Assembly (NCBI RefSeq): GCF_000341285.1
Contig: NW_005178465.1
Span: forward strand, 1-64,000
Origin: Galdieria sulphuraria
Taxonomy: Eukaryota; Rhodophyta; Bangiophyceae; Galdieriales; Galdieriaceae
DNA length: 64,000 bases
Reading direction: 5' to 3'
Below, piece after piece: positions 35,015 to 45,347 of the stretch (position 1 is the first letter of the stretch; every line of letters begins with the position of its first letter). A program made the position numbers and the translations under genes. The notes under the pieces are model-generated. The model made no database searches. It saw nothing but the letters and a program-made list of their open reading frames with translations, and was not told where the DNA came from.

Positions 35015-35804
35015 CTATGGATATAAGGCTAAAAAACGATCAAAGTCATGATACAACTTTTTCAGCCACTTCTGAGTATTTTCAATTTTCCTACGAGTCC
35101 TTGTTTTGTCGTCGAGCAGTCCTGAAACCGACTCGAGTTCGTTTACATCTTGAAGAATGTTTCTCACAAAACGATCAGTTGTTATTTGTGTCTCTTCATT
35201 AAATACTCGATTTGCCTAAATGTTCTTCAAAATTTATTAGAAAGGAACACATTTGACATACTTTGTTGAGATCATCCCGCAGTTGAGCAACGTTGAAGCC
35301 TTCTCTTATCAGCTGCTGTATCTCCATCTGTGGGTTTTGTTGAAAGGCACTACACATATCCAAGACCTTGTTACGATATGCTTTCAAATTTTCTATACCC
35401 TTTTTTACTTGTGGATCTTTCATAGCATCTGAATCCAGCTCCACTGATTCACTGGTCAAGGCCTCTGGAGAGTTGTAACCCGCTTTTGGAAATACTCGCT
35501 TTGTCCAAATTTCAGCAAAGTTATGTTCCTCAGCATAACTTTTTCCTGGCTTCAGCAATCCCAATAATAGTACTTGAGCGATGGAAATAACGAAAGCTCT
35601 TCGGTTGTGTTGTTGCTCCTTGTTCCAAAGGATTGGCTTTGCTTGAGTTTCCCTTCCTTTGAAGGAACTCTTCATAACAGTATTACAATACAAATACTTA
35701 TGGTTCTGTATATGTTTCGAGAAAAGTTTTTTTCTATGTCCAGAACACAGCTTCACTTGGCAAGGCAAAAAACCACAGGTCTCAACAGTCGCTCTTGTAA
35801 GCAT
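35015..35804 (-). CDS. Thylakoid lumen protein, PsbQ'-like photosystem II extrinsic subunit (candidate)
   Basis: Two exons (35804-35262 and 35215-35015, intron 46 nt) give 247 aa. The start is the ATG at 35804. A basic, Ser/Cys-containing leader of about 65 residues is followed by NRRAFVISIAQVLLLG and ends KSYA before EEHNF. This is a twin-arginine type lumenal signal with a cleavage site near residue 91, so a two-step plastid then thylakoid import is expected. The mature part, about 156 aa and helical, contains PKAGYNSPEA and ends DFDRFLALYP, consistent with the four-helix 20-kDa PsbQ' that binds the oxygen-evolving side of red-algal photosystem II. The lumenal targeting is clear; the PsbQ' name is by size, fold prediction and partial recall. 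Confidence 0.62.
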
Positions 35805-36187
35805 CTTCTTCCACAAAATCACCACAAACGAAAATTTCAAAGTGGATTGATGAAGACTAGTTCCTCCGTAGTAGAGTATTTAATTTTTGATAAAGTATAT
35901 GACTGCAAGGTGAAGACTAAAATGGAGCAGTATGCTATTCTGAATAACTTGAAAGAGCATGAAAGAAGAGGCACATTTTGAACGAGAACTATCCATTCAG
36001 TCATAAACTTTGCCCTTGAAACAAATGAAGTGCATTCTGTTAACTTTTAGCTGTTGCGTTCTATAGTATGGACGCTTTTCTTAAAGTGAACACTCTTTGT
36101 TAACAAAGATTTCCTCATCTCTCTCTTTGTCTCTTAATACAAAGACCAATTCCTTGGCATTTTATTTTTGGCGCAAATGTGCAGATA
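35805..36187. promoter_or_regulatory. Shared promoter region of the PsbQ'-like gene and the MRG gene
   Basis: 383 bases separate the diverging start codons. An open frame of 135 codons on the plus strand (35574-35981) mostly overlaps the PsbQ'-like gene in antisense and has no family similarity, so it is not called. Confidence 0.45.
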
Positions 36188-37147
36188 ATGGCGGCTTGTT
36201 CAACTGAAACAATGGAAGGAGAAGCGCAAAAGAAATTCACGACTGGAGACAAAGCTTATGTGAAGAAAGATTCTATGATGTATGAGATAGTGGTAGGTTG
36301 CAATCGTTCGTGTCCTTGTCGAGACTCACAGTGTATTGCTCAGATACAGCAAGTAGCTGAACCGACTGTAGCAAATGGTACTGCTCGTTATTTTGTACAC
36401 TATGTGAGTTGGAACGAAAGTTTTGATGAATGGGTAGAAGAACTTGACTTGTATCCCTTCAACGCCGAGAGTCAACAATTGATGAATGACTTGAGACAAC
36501 AAGCTCTCACTGAGAAAGACACGGAGAATTCCGTCCCAGAACAAGAAAACCAGTTGAAGAGAAAACGTCCTTCAAAGGAAACAGAGAAAAGAGAAGAACC
36601 CTTAGACGCCTATTCTCTTTTTAACATCCCAGGTTCTTTGAAGAGACAGTTGATGGACGAGTGGGAAACGGTCACGCGGGAAAAGATGACGTTGACACTT
36701 CCGCGAGAATATACTGTTCGACGTATATTGGAAATTTGGGCTACAACAAAGAGTAAACAATCAGATTCGAATAAGGACGATTCAACTGTACAAGAATTCG
36801 TGAATGGAATATTTGAGTTGTTTAATATTTCTTTGGGAAAGATGTTACTATATCGCTATGAGCGTCCACAACATAATCAGATTTTCCATGAGAACGAATC
36901 ACCTCCAGAACCAATAGATGTATATGGTGCAGAGCACTTGTTGAGATTATTTGTCAAGTTACCCGGTCTTGTACGTCATTTACAAGTTCCAGAAGAAGCT
37001 GTGTTGAACATTGCACAGAAGAGTTATGAAATGTTACGCTTTCTTCAAAAAAATTCAAGAAAGTTCTTCTCTCCACAATATGAACCTTTAAAGTCTCAGG
37101 ATGATTCTGTTCAAGGCGAAAATGAAGACGACATGGATGAAGAATAA
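36188..37147 (+). CDS. MRG family chromatin protein (MRG15/Eaf3-like)
   Basis: Reads methylated histone tails as part of NuA4-type acetyltransferase or Rpd3S-type deacetylase complexes. Intronless, 319 aa from the ATG at 36188. The N-terminal chromo-barrel region contains YFVHYVSWNESFDEWVEELDLYPF, whose aromatic residues form the usual methyl-lysine pocket. A charged linker (RKRPSKETEKREE region) follows, then the MRG domain from about residue 140 (IPGSLKRQLMDEWETV) to the end, with GAEHLLRLFVKLPGLV typical of MRG15. The acidic tail GENEDDMDEE ends the protein. The UTP6 gene begins only 58 bp after the stop. Confidence 0.9.
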   Translation: MAACSTETMEGEAQKKFTTGDKAYVKKDSMMYEIVVGCNRSCPCRDSQCIAQIQQVAEPTVANGTARYFVHYVSWNESFDEWVEELDLYPFNAESQQLMNDLRQQALTEKDTENSVPEQENQLKRKRPSKETEKREEPLDAYSLFNIPGSLKRQLMDEWETVTREKMTLTLPREYTVRRILEIWATTKSKQSDSNKDDSTVQEFVNGIFELFNISLGKMLLYRYERPQHNQIFHENESPPEPIDVYGAEHLLRLFVKLPGLVRHLQVPEEAVLNIAQKSYEMLRFLQKNSRKFFSPQYEPLKSQDDSVQGENEDDMDEE

Positions 37148-37205
37148 AGAGGACTTGTTGATTTGGCTATCGGACGGTAATCGAATCATCTTAATTTTTT
37201 ACACA

Positions 37206-39059
37206 ATGGCACAAGTAGTAGAACGTTTGTTAGAAACAACCGTAGAGCAGTTGCGTATCTTTCAAAAGCTAAAAGTGATAACAGAACACGAAGCGAAACA
37301 AATTAGTCGCAAGAGAAGGAGTCTGGAAAGAAATCTTCTTCAAAGGGAAACAACCCCAAAACACTACTTTCGATATCTTCAGTATGAACACAACGTACAG
37401 CTGCTTTTGAAAAGACGAGTGAAGAAGCTTGATAGAAAGGATGTTACTTCAATCGACAAGACTAGATTGAGAAGGGCTTTATTCCAACAAGATAGCCGAG
37501 TCATGTTCTTATTCAACCGTGCCAGTCGAAAGTTTCCTATGGATTGGACGGTGTGGAAAAATTATTTGAAATATTGTTTACAGACCAATAGCTCTAGACT
37601 GGCTAGTCGGGTTTTAGGAAGGGCGTTAGCAAGGTTACCAAACTTGGAAGAGTTGTGGTTGATAGCTATCTCCTTCGAATTTGATCATAGAAAGAATATG
37701 CGAGCTGCAAGAGTTATAGCACAGAGAGCTCTGAGACAGTTGGAGAACTCTCAATTGCTATGGAAAGAATATTTTCGAATAGAATTATATTATCTTTGCC
37801 GACAACTATTTCAACGACAGTATCTAGGTTTACCGATACCTGAAAGGGAAAAAGTAGAGAACTCCCAAAGTTTCACTGAACTTAATCATAGAGATACAGT
37901 ATGTTCACAGGAAGTAAGCGACGATCATATTCCCCTTCAAGATAGCGATATGGAGGAAGACAATGAAGATAATCAACTTTTGTTGGACGAAGAGCTTGAC
38001 CTTGTTTATCGAGACATCTCGCAGCATTCATCCATTTCTCATGATAGTACAAAAGGAAGCGATCAAAACCAGACAATTTCTATTTCTGTATCGTTTTGGG
38101 AAGGCTGTACAGTGTTGTTGATTTTGAAGCATATCCTTCAAAAATGGGAAACGGATGATCATTTTCTTGCAAGCTTAGTTCAACTTGTTATGGAGACACC
38201 ATTTAGCCCCCAAGTTTTGAAGAATGAAATAAGGAGTTTGATATTCTCAAAGCTGCGAACTTACGAAAACTGTCGTCTAGCATTAGTGAAGGGTTGGTTC
38301 CAATCGGATTCCAATAGTTTGAGTTCATTTCAGTGTAATGAACTTTTGGACCAACTCAAAGAAATTGTTCGAGATATTCCTACACGTGACGTATTGAATA
38401 GATGTTGTGAAGTAATGGATAGTTTGTCTATGAAAGAGGAGCTGAAGCAATCGTTTTTAAATTGGGTGAGTAAGCTGGATAGGAGTTTAATCGAAGATTC
38501 GCATACATTGATCAAAACTATTCAAAGTGAATCTTTGGACAGTCTGATAACAACATGGCAGCATATAAAGGATGAGAAGGAGAGAAAGAATATGGAGTGC
38601 TTCATTATAGATCGGTTGGAACAAGAAGTTTTTGATAGTAAGGATGCAAATGTTGACAACAAAAAAGCTTTGTTGTCCATTCAGTTTTTAAATGGCGAAA
38701 TGGGGACACTGGCATCATTGAATAATTTGGAATGTCTGGAACGAATAAGAAAGCTCTATGATAGAATTCTTCATCTTTGTCCTATGAACGTGTCAGTGAT
38801 TCGGATAGCTATTCATGTGGAAGAAAGACAGAATCATGACAAACAGAGTATCCACCGTTTGCGCAAGTTATTTGATGCTTGGTGTGAAGTAGAAGGAAGT
38901 GTGTGTATTGACTGTTGGTTACAATATATTACATTTGAACGCAAATGCAGTGGACCTCATAGAGTTACTCAACTATATTGGAAAGCCATGAAGATGCTAC
39001 AGAACAAAGCAGAATTTATGGAGAGATTTTCACTTTTACAACATCAGTTACAAGGATAG
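37206..39059 (+). CDS. UTP6: U3 snoRNP-associated protein UTP6 homologue
   Basis: HAT-repeat scaffold of the small-subunit processome, acting in the nucleolus in 18S rRNA maturation. Intronless, 617 aa from the ATG at 37206; the frame is open upstream into the MRG coding region, but the chosen start MAQVVERLLETTVEQL matches the family N terminus. Residues 1-90 hold the UTP6 N-terminal domain (EHEAKQISRKRR, PKHYFRYLQYEHNVQLLLKRR). HAT repeats follow: FPMDWTVWKNYLKYC, LPNLEELWLIAISFEF and ENSQLLWKEYFRIELYY. An acidic insertion (SDMEEDNEDNQLL) lies in the middle. The C-terminal part has further HAT-like units (CIDCWLQYITFERKC). The upstream MRG gene ends 58 bp before. Confidence 0.88.
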   Translation: MAQVVERLLETTVEQLRIFQKLKVITEHEAKQISRKRRSLERNLLQRETTPKHYFRYLQYEHNVQLLLKRRVKKLDRKDVTSIDKTRLRRALFQQDSRVMFLFNRASRKFPMDWTVWKNYLKYCLQTNSSRLASRVLGRALARLPNLEELWLIAISFEFDHRKNMRAARVIAQRALRQLENSQLLWKEYFRIELYYLCRQLFQRQYLGLPIPEREKVENSQSFTELNHRDTVCSQEVSDDHIPLQDSDMEEDNEDNQLLLDEELDLVYRDISQHSSISHDSTKGSDQNQTISISVSFWEGCTVLLILKHILQKWETDDHFLASLVQLVMETPFSPQVLKNEIRSLIFSKLRTYENCRLALVKGWFQSDSNSLSSFQCNELLDQLKEIVRDIPTRDVLNRCCEVMDSLSMKEELKQSFLNWVSKLDRSLIEDSHTLIKTIQSESLDSLITTWQHIKDEKERKNMECFIIDRLEQEVFDSKDANVDNKKALLSIQFLNGEMGTLASLNNLECLERIRKLYDRILHLCPMNVSVIRIAIHVEERQNHDKQSIHRLRKLFDAWCEVEGSVCIDCWLQYITFERKCSGPHRVTQLYWKAMKMLQNKAEFMERFSLLQHQLQG

Positions 39060-39490
39060 CAAGAGATGTGGAAGACATACTGAGGTTTTGATTGTGATTG
39101 ATGGGAGACCGTTCTTAGAATGAATTGATTCCAGTCGCTACTTATTGACTTAGTCATCTTATTTTTTTCTTTATAAAAGAAGTCTTTATTCGAAGATATA
39201 GGAGATGTTCAGTTTCTTATACCATTATGAGTCTTCTCTATTTGAAAAGCCATGTTGCAAGCCTTTGAAATGTTCCAATACTAATTGCTGATGCCTTTGC
39301 AGCTTTCATAGTAGATACTTTGGAAATCCCAAATTGTTAGCAATCTGTATAGACTATATAAATGGGTAATCGTATTCTTATTATAGTCTATCAAGTAATG
39401 AAGCCTTTCTTAAGAAGGCCACTGCCTTGAGATTCTACGTTGAAATTCTTTATTTCTATTGGTTGGTTTTGAAGATAATGATTTTGTAAG
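39060..39490. promoter_or_regulatory. Intergenic region upstream of the AGC kinase
   Basis: 431 bases holding the 3' end of UTP6 and the promoter of the kinase. No other gene is seen. Confidence 0.45.
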
Positions 39491-41125
39491 ATGAATGAGA
39501 AGGCAGACACTGTGAACCACGATGCAAACGAGAAAGCAAAGCCAGACTCTGACACGGAAGAGAAGAAAAATATTTCCAAGTTGGAAAATTTGTCAGTGGA
39601 TAATAACAGTCCTTCAAAACAAAGCCCCCGACCGCAAGTCTTGGCTCGTAGTGCAGTTGCGTTCAATGACAGGTTTCCCGTTGCTGAAGACCAGGTAGGT
39701 GTTTGCTTGTTTTTTTCACTTCAAGTTGATATTTGGTTTTAGGTTGGACCACACAACTTTGTGAAGTTGAAACTATTGGGAAAAGGAGACGTAGGCAAGG
39801 TCTACTTAGTTCTTTTGAAAGGAACGCAAAAGCTGTACGCAATGAAAGTGTTGACTAAGGAAGAAATGATTGCTAGAAATAAGGTTTGTTATCTGATGTA
39901 CCTTTTTGTTATTTTGTTGAGTATTTTGCCACAAGGTGAAGCGAGTTCTTACTGAAAGAGAAATCCTAGCAACTGCTAATCATCCTTTCATCGTTACCAT
40001 GTTCGCTTCTTTTCAAACGGTTAATCGGCTTTACTTCATTATGGAGTATTGTGAGGGGGGTGAATTTTTCAGAGTATTGCAACGACAACCCAAGAAAAGA
40101 TTGAAGGAAGACGCTGCCAAATTCTATGCGGCGGAAGGTTGGTCAAACACTTCAGTTTTTAACTGTTATGACCCAAACTGTAAAAGTTGTATTGGCCTTG
40201 GAATATCTGCATCACATGGGCTTCATTTATCGAGATCTGAAGCCTGAAAATATTCTTATGCGTGGTGACGGTCATATCGCTTTGACTGACTTTGACTTGT
40301 CCAAACAGGCGCATCCTGTATCTCCCAGAGTCGTCGAACAAACAACCTCATTACTGGAGAAGATTAAAAGTAGTTTCGGCAACAAGCGTGAAAAGAAGCA
40401 TAAGTTGGATATCGTCGACTCTGAGCCAGTTCTTCCCTACGCAACGAATTCTTTTGTTGGAACGGAAGAATATATTGCACCTGAGGTATCGGATGTTTCA
40501 ACAACTTGCTACGTTCTATTGAATTGAATAGGTCATTCGAGGCGTTGGACATTCTTCAGCTGTTGATTGGTGGACTTTGGGTATTCTTATCCATGAAATG
40601 ATATATGGAACCACTCCTTTTAAAGGTTCTTATTCGGATGAAACATTTAGTAAGATTATCAGTGGAAATATAAAGCTTCGCGAGGATCTCCCTATTTCCA
40701 GTGAATGTAAAGATATAATGAAGAAGCTTTTGAAGCGTGATGTAAGACAAAAGATACTGTTACCGACTCGTTATAAACTGAAGTGTACTAAACTTAGCCA
40801 AGCAAACGTTTGGGACATGAAAATGGAGCATCAGATGTAAAGAAACACCCTTGGTTTCAAGACATTAACTTTGCTTTGATTCGAAATGAAAAGCCTCCAA
40901 TCGTACCCAAAGTTAAAGATCCTCTTGATTTGACGCAATACGGACCACTGCGTGATGAAGTAAGTTTTTGCGGTTGGAAGAATATGTAACTGACGCACAA
41001 CTATTTTTCAGGACAAAGGTGACGATGTGGCTGCATTGGAAGATTTTGACCCTGAAGATCCCAAAAATCCCTTCCGCAACTTTAATTCGATCAGAAATGA
41101 AGAAGACCTTTCACATCAATATTAA
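39491..41125 (+). CDS. AGC-VIII type serine/threonine protein kinase
   Basis: Seven exons (39491-39694, 39743-39883, 39936-40137, 40187-40485, 40532-40741, 40798-40959, 41012-41125) give 443 aa in frame; introns are 46-56 nt. An acidic, Ser-rich N-terminal tail of about 68 residues precedes the kinase domain. Motifs: [15 protein letters not shown] (ATP Lys), IYRDLKPEN (catalytic loop), TDFDLSK with DFD in place of DFG, and [10 protein letters not shown] long insertion of about 50 residues separates DFD and APE. DFD plus this insertion is the mark of plant and fungal AGC-VIII kinases (D6PK, phototropin, Nrc-2/Fpk1 groups), which often control lipid flippases or polarity. The C-terminal NPFRNFNSI resembles a hydrophobic motif for PDK1 docking. 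No LOV domain is present. Confidence 0.9.
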
Positions 41126-41236
41126 AGAGTAACTCTATGTCGTATTAGTACTTTTAGATATTAAATTGGTTCCGTTCTTCTGTATATAAGAAAACTGTTC
41201 TTTTTGCAAAGGCTTTATTGAATAGAAAAGGATGGT

Positions 41237-43049
41237 TTAGGCAGCATCATCTGCATCCGCATCACGTGACTGGGGTTTGGGTCCTCCTGCTTGCTTTGCC
41301 ATAATAATTTGGTCAATCTTTAAAACTGTGGTGGCTACTTGTGTTGCCAAAGTCAATGCGGACTTTTTAGTAGCCAGCGAATCGTAAATATCACAACTTT
41401 TTGCATCTAAAATACCTGTTGGAAGAGTCTCATGAACTGCACCAGTGCCATTCGATAACGAACCGTCTGTAATGTCTTCACGCACTTTGCTACTAGCTTC
41501 AATATCAATGCCTGTCGTGCACTGACCCGAAGTGTGAACGGCATAGAGACGACTCACCACATCCGTTGCCTTTAGGCCAGCATTTTCAGCCAGCGTTCTC
41601 GGAAAGACCTCTAAAGACTCCGCATACTTCTTGATAGCATATTGATCTAAACCAGGGCTTTTATCACCAAAGGATGAAATTTGGCGAGCCAGCTCAATCT
41701 CAGTAGCTCCGGCTCCTGGAACAAATCTATTATCCCTAGTCAAAACTTTAAATACGTTAACCGCATCATCAATAGCACGTTCGACATCGTCAATCATATT
41801 CTCCGTCCCCCCACGAAGCAAAATAGTCGCAACTCGAGAATTTTCATTCTTTTGACGAAATACAACCATTTTTGTCGAACTTATTTCTTCTTCCATCACA
41901 GAATCACAAAAACCAATTGACTCAGTATCCGGTGCCTCAACTTTCGTCAAACCTGCTGCGCCACAACTACGTGCAATACGACGTAGGTCAACTTTTGAGC
42001 TGCACTTGACGGCCATGATCTTATATCTCTCTAAGAAATGTAAAGCGAGATCACCAAACTTGGGACTAACAACTACTGTTACACCACTTTCAGCGATATC
42101 TTTTACTTTCTTCTCTAATGAATCCTCTTCAGAACGGTTATAGGTTTGTAGTTCTGTTGCATTCTTAATGAGAACCGTTCCTTTTGTTTCTGGATTCTCT
42201 ATGTCAAAGTCACAAGAATAGATAGCAACCTTCGCATTTTGAACTAAACAAAATCTAAGTTTGTATTTTAGACTGCACAGAAAACCTTACCCGACTTGAT
42301 TGAGCCTGCTGCTTCCTGGCTGACTACAGTTCCGTGTACAACCGTTGAGAAGGGTAAGGAACCCCCCAAAACTTTTGAAACACGTATATTGTCGACGTTA
42401 AAATGTCGTTCGTCCGAAGGTAGAACACTGATACACGCCTCTGCTACCAACGAAGCAATTAAATCTTCCAGTCCATATTGTTTGGAGGCGATACAAGATC
42501 GCAAAGCCTCACAAACAGCCTTTTTGTCTCGAAGGTTTGGTATGCTTGTGGTCACAAGAGTTTCCAAGACCTGCAAAGCTTTCTCATAACCCTTCTGGTA
42601 TCCTATGTAGCCAAAAAAGTAAGCAGACAAAAAAAGCCAGTAGCGAATTGAGCACCTTGAATAATTTCGCTAGGGTGTAATCCTTGACGGATCAATTCCT
42701 GGGCTTGTTCCAGTAACTCTCCAGCGAAAACAATGACGAAACCAGTTCCATCGCCGCACTCGCGTTCTTGAGACTGAGCAGCCATTACCATCATTTTCGC
42801 AGCAGGATGAATTACGTCCAGTTCTTTCATTATGGTTGCAGCATCTGTAGTCACGAAGACTTTTCCAGTATGGTTCAATACCATCTTGTTCATGCCGTTA
42901 GGTCCCATGGAAGTACGTACGATGGAAGCCAGATCTTTACAAGCTTCTATATTCTTAAGAACGGCTTCCTCTACTCCGGATAGGTGTTTTGTGCCTTCTT
43001 TCAACATACCTCCTACGCCTGGTCTCAAAAAGTTTGCGAGTGACGCCAT
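41237..43049 (-). CDS. CCT8: TCP-1/CCT chaperonin subunit theta
   Basis: One of the eight subunits of the cytosolic chaperonin that folds actin, tubulin and other proteins. Exons 43049-42656, 42602-42292 and 42243-41237 give 570 aa, a little longer than usual. Motifs: TSMGPNGMNKMVLN, VTTDAATIMKELDVIHPAAKMMV (the HPAAK form is typical of theta), GDGTGFVIVFAGELL (GDGT ATPase site), KVGGS-like GGSLPFSTVVHGTVV, GGTENMIDD and VPGAGATEIELA. Introns are 53 and 47 nt. The C terminus ends in a charged Asp/Ala tail (SRDADADDAA). It converges with the kinase gene (112 bp between stops); PPIP5K lies 143 bp upstream on the same strand. Confidence 0.93.
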
Positions 43050-43191
43050 TCCTCCGTCTGTTATCGCACACCAGAAATCCCAAAGAATAAAAATGAAAGA
43101 AAAAAGAACTTGAGCGCCAAAATGGCATTGGAGGATTCTAGAACCGCCCACTTTCATAATTCGTATTTCATTTATATAATAAAAGTATATA

Positions 43192-44379
43192 TCAACAATT
43201 AGGCTTTGACCATAAAAACAAAATATGAGTAGCTAAATATCTTCCAGCCTGCCTGTAATATTCTTCATTGCCCTTTACGAAACTCCAACCATTCACATCA
43301 ATAACAAAGAAGCGGTTCTTGCAACGAATGATATCAAAACCGCAAACAAACTGTCGAAAACCGGATACTATTGCAGTTGCTGCGTTGCTCTCATCTGTAG
43401 AAAGAATAGTTGCAATCCTTCTTTCTCTTCCATCTGAGAGACGTTCCACAACACCATCAACTACTGGTGACTTGCGTAATTCGCCATAAGCATAATGAGG
43501 ACCCACACAGTAAACCTTCACATCTTGTTGAATATCTGCTTCTAAAAAAGATTCATATACATAAGAGCCATCAAGTCTGACATGAGCTACGTCTCCGCAT
43601 TTTTCATCTTCTCGTGGAATGTAATATTCGCTGCTTCGATCAGCGGTTTTGCGAAATAGGCGTCGAACACCACCTCCCATAGATAATGGATAATATATAT
43701 ATATATCGTGGCGATCAGCACAAGCTGGCTTCTCAACAAATGGCATATGCAAAGTATGCGAACCTACAAAAATGGTTTCACCAGCTTGATAAAAATTTTG
43801 TGCATTCTGCAAGCTTTGTACACTCTTCTCTAACGTAGATTTCTTCCAAGTAACTTGTGCTAGGCAAGCACATAATTCCTGTTTTCTAGAGGCTGAATCT
43901 CTATTGACAAAAACGTGGGGTGGTAAAGAGACGCCAACGTTTTTCAACACACAAAATACAAGTCTTCGGTCAAGGAGAATTTTCTGAAAGGCAATATCAT
44001 TTACGCACTGCGGTTGACGAAGTTCCACATACTGAAGAACTTTATCCAGTGGAAAACCCACTGAATAGAAACTAATGAGAACATCAACAACAGGCCATTC
44101 TTCAACACTCGAGTTGAAGATACTTTCTAGAGGAAAAACTATAATTCTCAACAAGTTATTGCTATATACCAAGATGGAGTGAATCATCTCTTGCATGGCT
44201 GCAGACTTGACTTTCTTTTCCATAGCACAAATACCTACTGTGCAGAGGCGATCCCGATTAAGTTGCTTTTCTTGCGCCGCTGTTATATTCTGCTGTTGTC
44301 TATCTACAGACAGGCTTTCAGGCAAGTCATGAAGCATCTTTGCTTGAAAAGTTTGCGACTCAGATCTCTCTTGTTCCAT
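43192..44379 (-). CDS. Diphosphoinositol pentakisphosphate kinase (VIP1/PPIP5K), ATP-grasp domain only
   Basis: Makes 1-position inositol pyrophosphates (InsP7/InsP8), phosphate and energy signals. Intronless, 395 aa. After about 45 polar residues comes VGICAMEKKVKSAAMQEM, then EEWPVVDVLISFYSVGFPLDK, FVEKPACADRHDIYIYYP, GGGVRRLFRK, VGPHYAYGELRKSP, CGFDIIRCKN and DVNGWSFVKGN, covering the whole N-terminal regulatory fold plus RimK-like ATP-grasp domain. Plant, animal and yeast enzymes continue with a histidine acid phosphatase domain. Here the frame stops right after the kinase domain and the CCT8 gene starts 143 bp later, so no phosphatase domain can follow. The Asn in DVNG and the EKP Lys, needed for ATP and metal binding, are present, so the kinase should be active. 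Confidence 0.88.
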   Translation of the reverse strand: MEQERSESQTFQAKMLHDLPESLSVDRQQQNITAAQEKQLNRDRLCTVGICAMEKKVKSAAMQEMIHSILVYSNNLLRIIVFPLESIFNSSVEEWPVVDVLISFYSVGFPLDKVLQYVELRQPQCVNDIAFQKILLDRRLVFCVLKNVGVSLPPHVFVNRDSASRKQELCACLAQVTWKKSTLEKSVQSLQNAQNFYQAGETIFVGSHTLHMPFVEKPACADRHDIYIYYPLSMGGGVRRLFRKTADRSSEYYIPREDEKCGDVAHVRLDGSYVYESFLEADIQQDVKVYCVGPHYAYGELRKSPVVDGVVERLSDGRERRIATILSTDESNAATAIVSGFRQFVCGFDIIRCKNRFFVIDVNGWSFVKGNEEYYRQAGRYLATHILFLWSKPNC

Positions 44380-44602
44380 AACAGCAACATATGAACTGCC
44401 GTACGTGGCCTTTTACGTGTAATATCCCAACATGTCTTTCGATAATATTCTCAATGGGAGAAATATTGTACAATGTGTTACGGAGCATCCATTTGACTCT
44501 CGTCATCTATTTAATGGAGATACGTGAACATAACCTTTGAGAATTATGTCAACTGGCGTTGGAATGTCTTTCCAGTAGTAGTTTATTTTCTCCAAGTCCC
44601 TA

Positions 44603-44953
44603 TTAAGCTTTGAAAACCATCACTGCTAGTTGATCTACGTAAAAATAGGCAAATGCCCCACTAACGTGAGTAACATATGAACCAAAGCTCTTCCCGACAA
44701 CACAGTGCCAATATTCACCAAAGTTTTTGTCAAGCTCTTTTTTAATAAAGGCGGCAACGTCCTTTTCCACTTTAAACCTTGAAATAGCCTTTCAAAGTTT
44801 TTACTCCCAGGGTGTATACGCATAACAACAACTCACCTCTTTTGCAATTTGGAAAGTTTGTTCTAGTTTCGACTGTTCCATGTCTGAGCTTTTTAGAACT
44901 ACTTTTGGCTCTGAACTAGTTTCTGAGGTTTCCAGTTTCACTCTTGAAGTCAT
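44603..44953 (-). CDS. LC8-type dynein light chain homologue
   Basis: Two exons (44953-44837 and 44788-44603) joined over a 48-nt intron give 100 aa. After a 25-residue Ser/Thr-rich head the sequence follows LC8 to the end: an AISRFKVEKDVAAFIKKELD helix, then YWHCVVGKSFGSYVTHVSG and FAYFYVDQLAVMVFKA. The target-binding strand (VVGKSFGSYVTH) and the dimer interface are intact. LC8 is a dimerising hub that binds short linear motifs in many partners besides dynein. Red algae have no flagella and, to my knowledge, cyanidiophytes lack dynein heavy chains, so a dynein-independent role is likely. It was missed by long-frame reading because of the intron. Confidence 0.88.
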
Positions 44954-45347
44954 GTCTCTAAGCAAAATCTTCGCAATGGAAAAGCAATCGATTGAAATGC
45001 CGCTCAAAATTTGAATCAGCCACAAGTCCAGTCTGGAACAACTTCAGGAATGGCTTTCACAAGAATCAAAATCAAAATATGCCTTAAGATAAGAGACCCG
45101 AAACAATTTCTAAAAACTTGCTCAATATCTGTAAGGTTTCCTATAGTATTCTCCCATTCACGTATACTTGTGAACCAATTTTATTACACATTCTATTCTT
45201 ACCAAAAACAGAACTCTACATAGATAAAATAATTTGCGATGATGCAAAGATTCCCTAAAAGGATTGGTAGTATGGGGCTTCGTAATAACCAAATATTTCA
45301 GTAACTAAACATTTCTACTAAAAACTAGGTTGATGAGAACTTTCCAA
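44954..45347. promoter_or_regulatory. Upstream region of LC8 and 3' end of the BAT2-domain gene
   Basis: 394 bases between the LC8 start and the BAT2-domain stop, both minus strand. A plus-strand frame of 70 codons at 45011-45223 has no family similarity and is not called. Confidence 0.4.

Noticed and set aside
35574-35981. 135-codon plus-strand frame over the PsbQ'-like gene start
   Set aside because: It lies mostly antisense to a supported exon and has no family similarity.
39491-41125. Kinase as a phototropin photoreceptor
   Set aside because: The kinase domain is AGC-VIII, but only a short disordered tail precedes it and no LOV domain is present.
45011-45223. 70-codon plus-strand frame upstream of LC8
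   Set aside because: No similarity, and it runs through the antisense promoter region of LC8.
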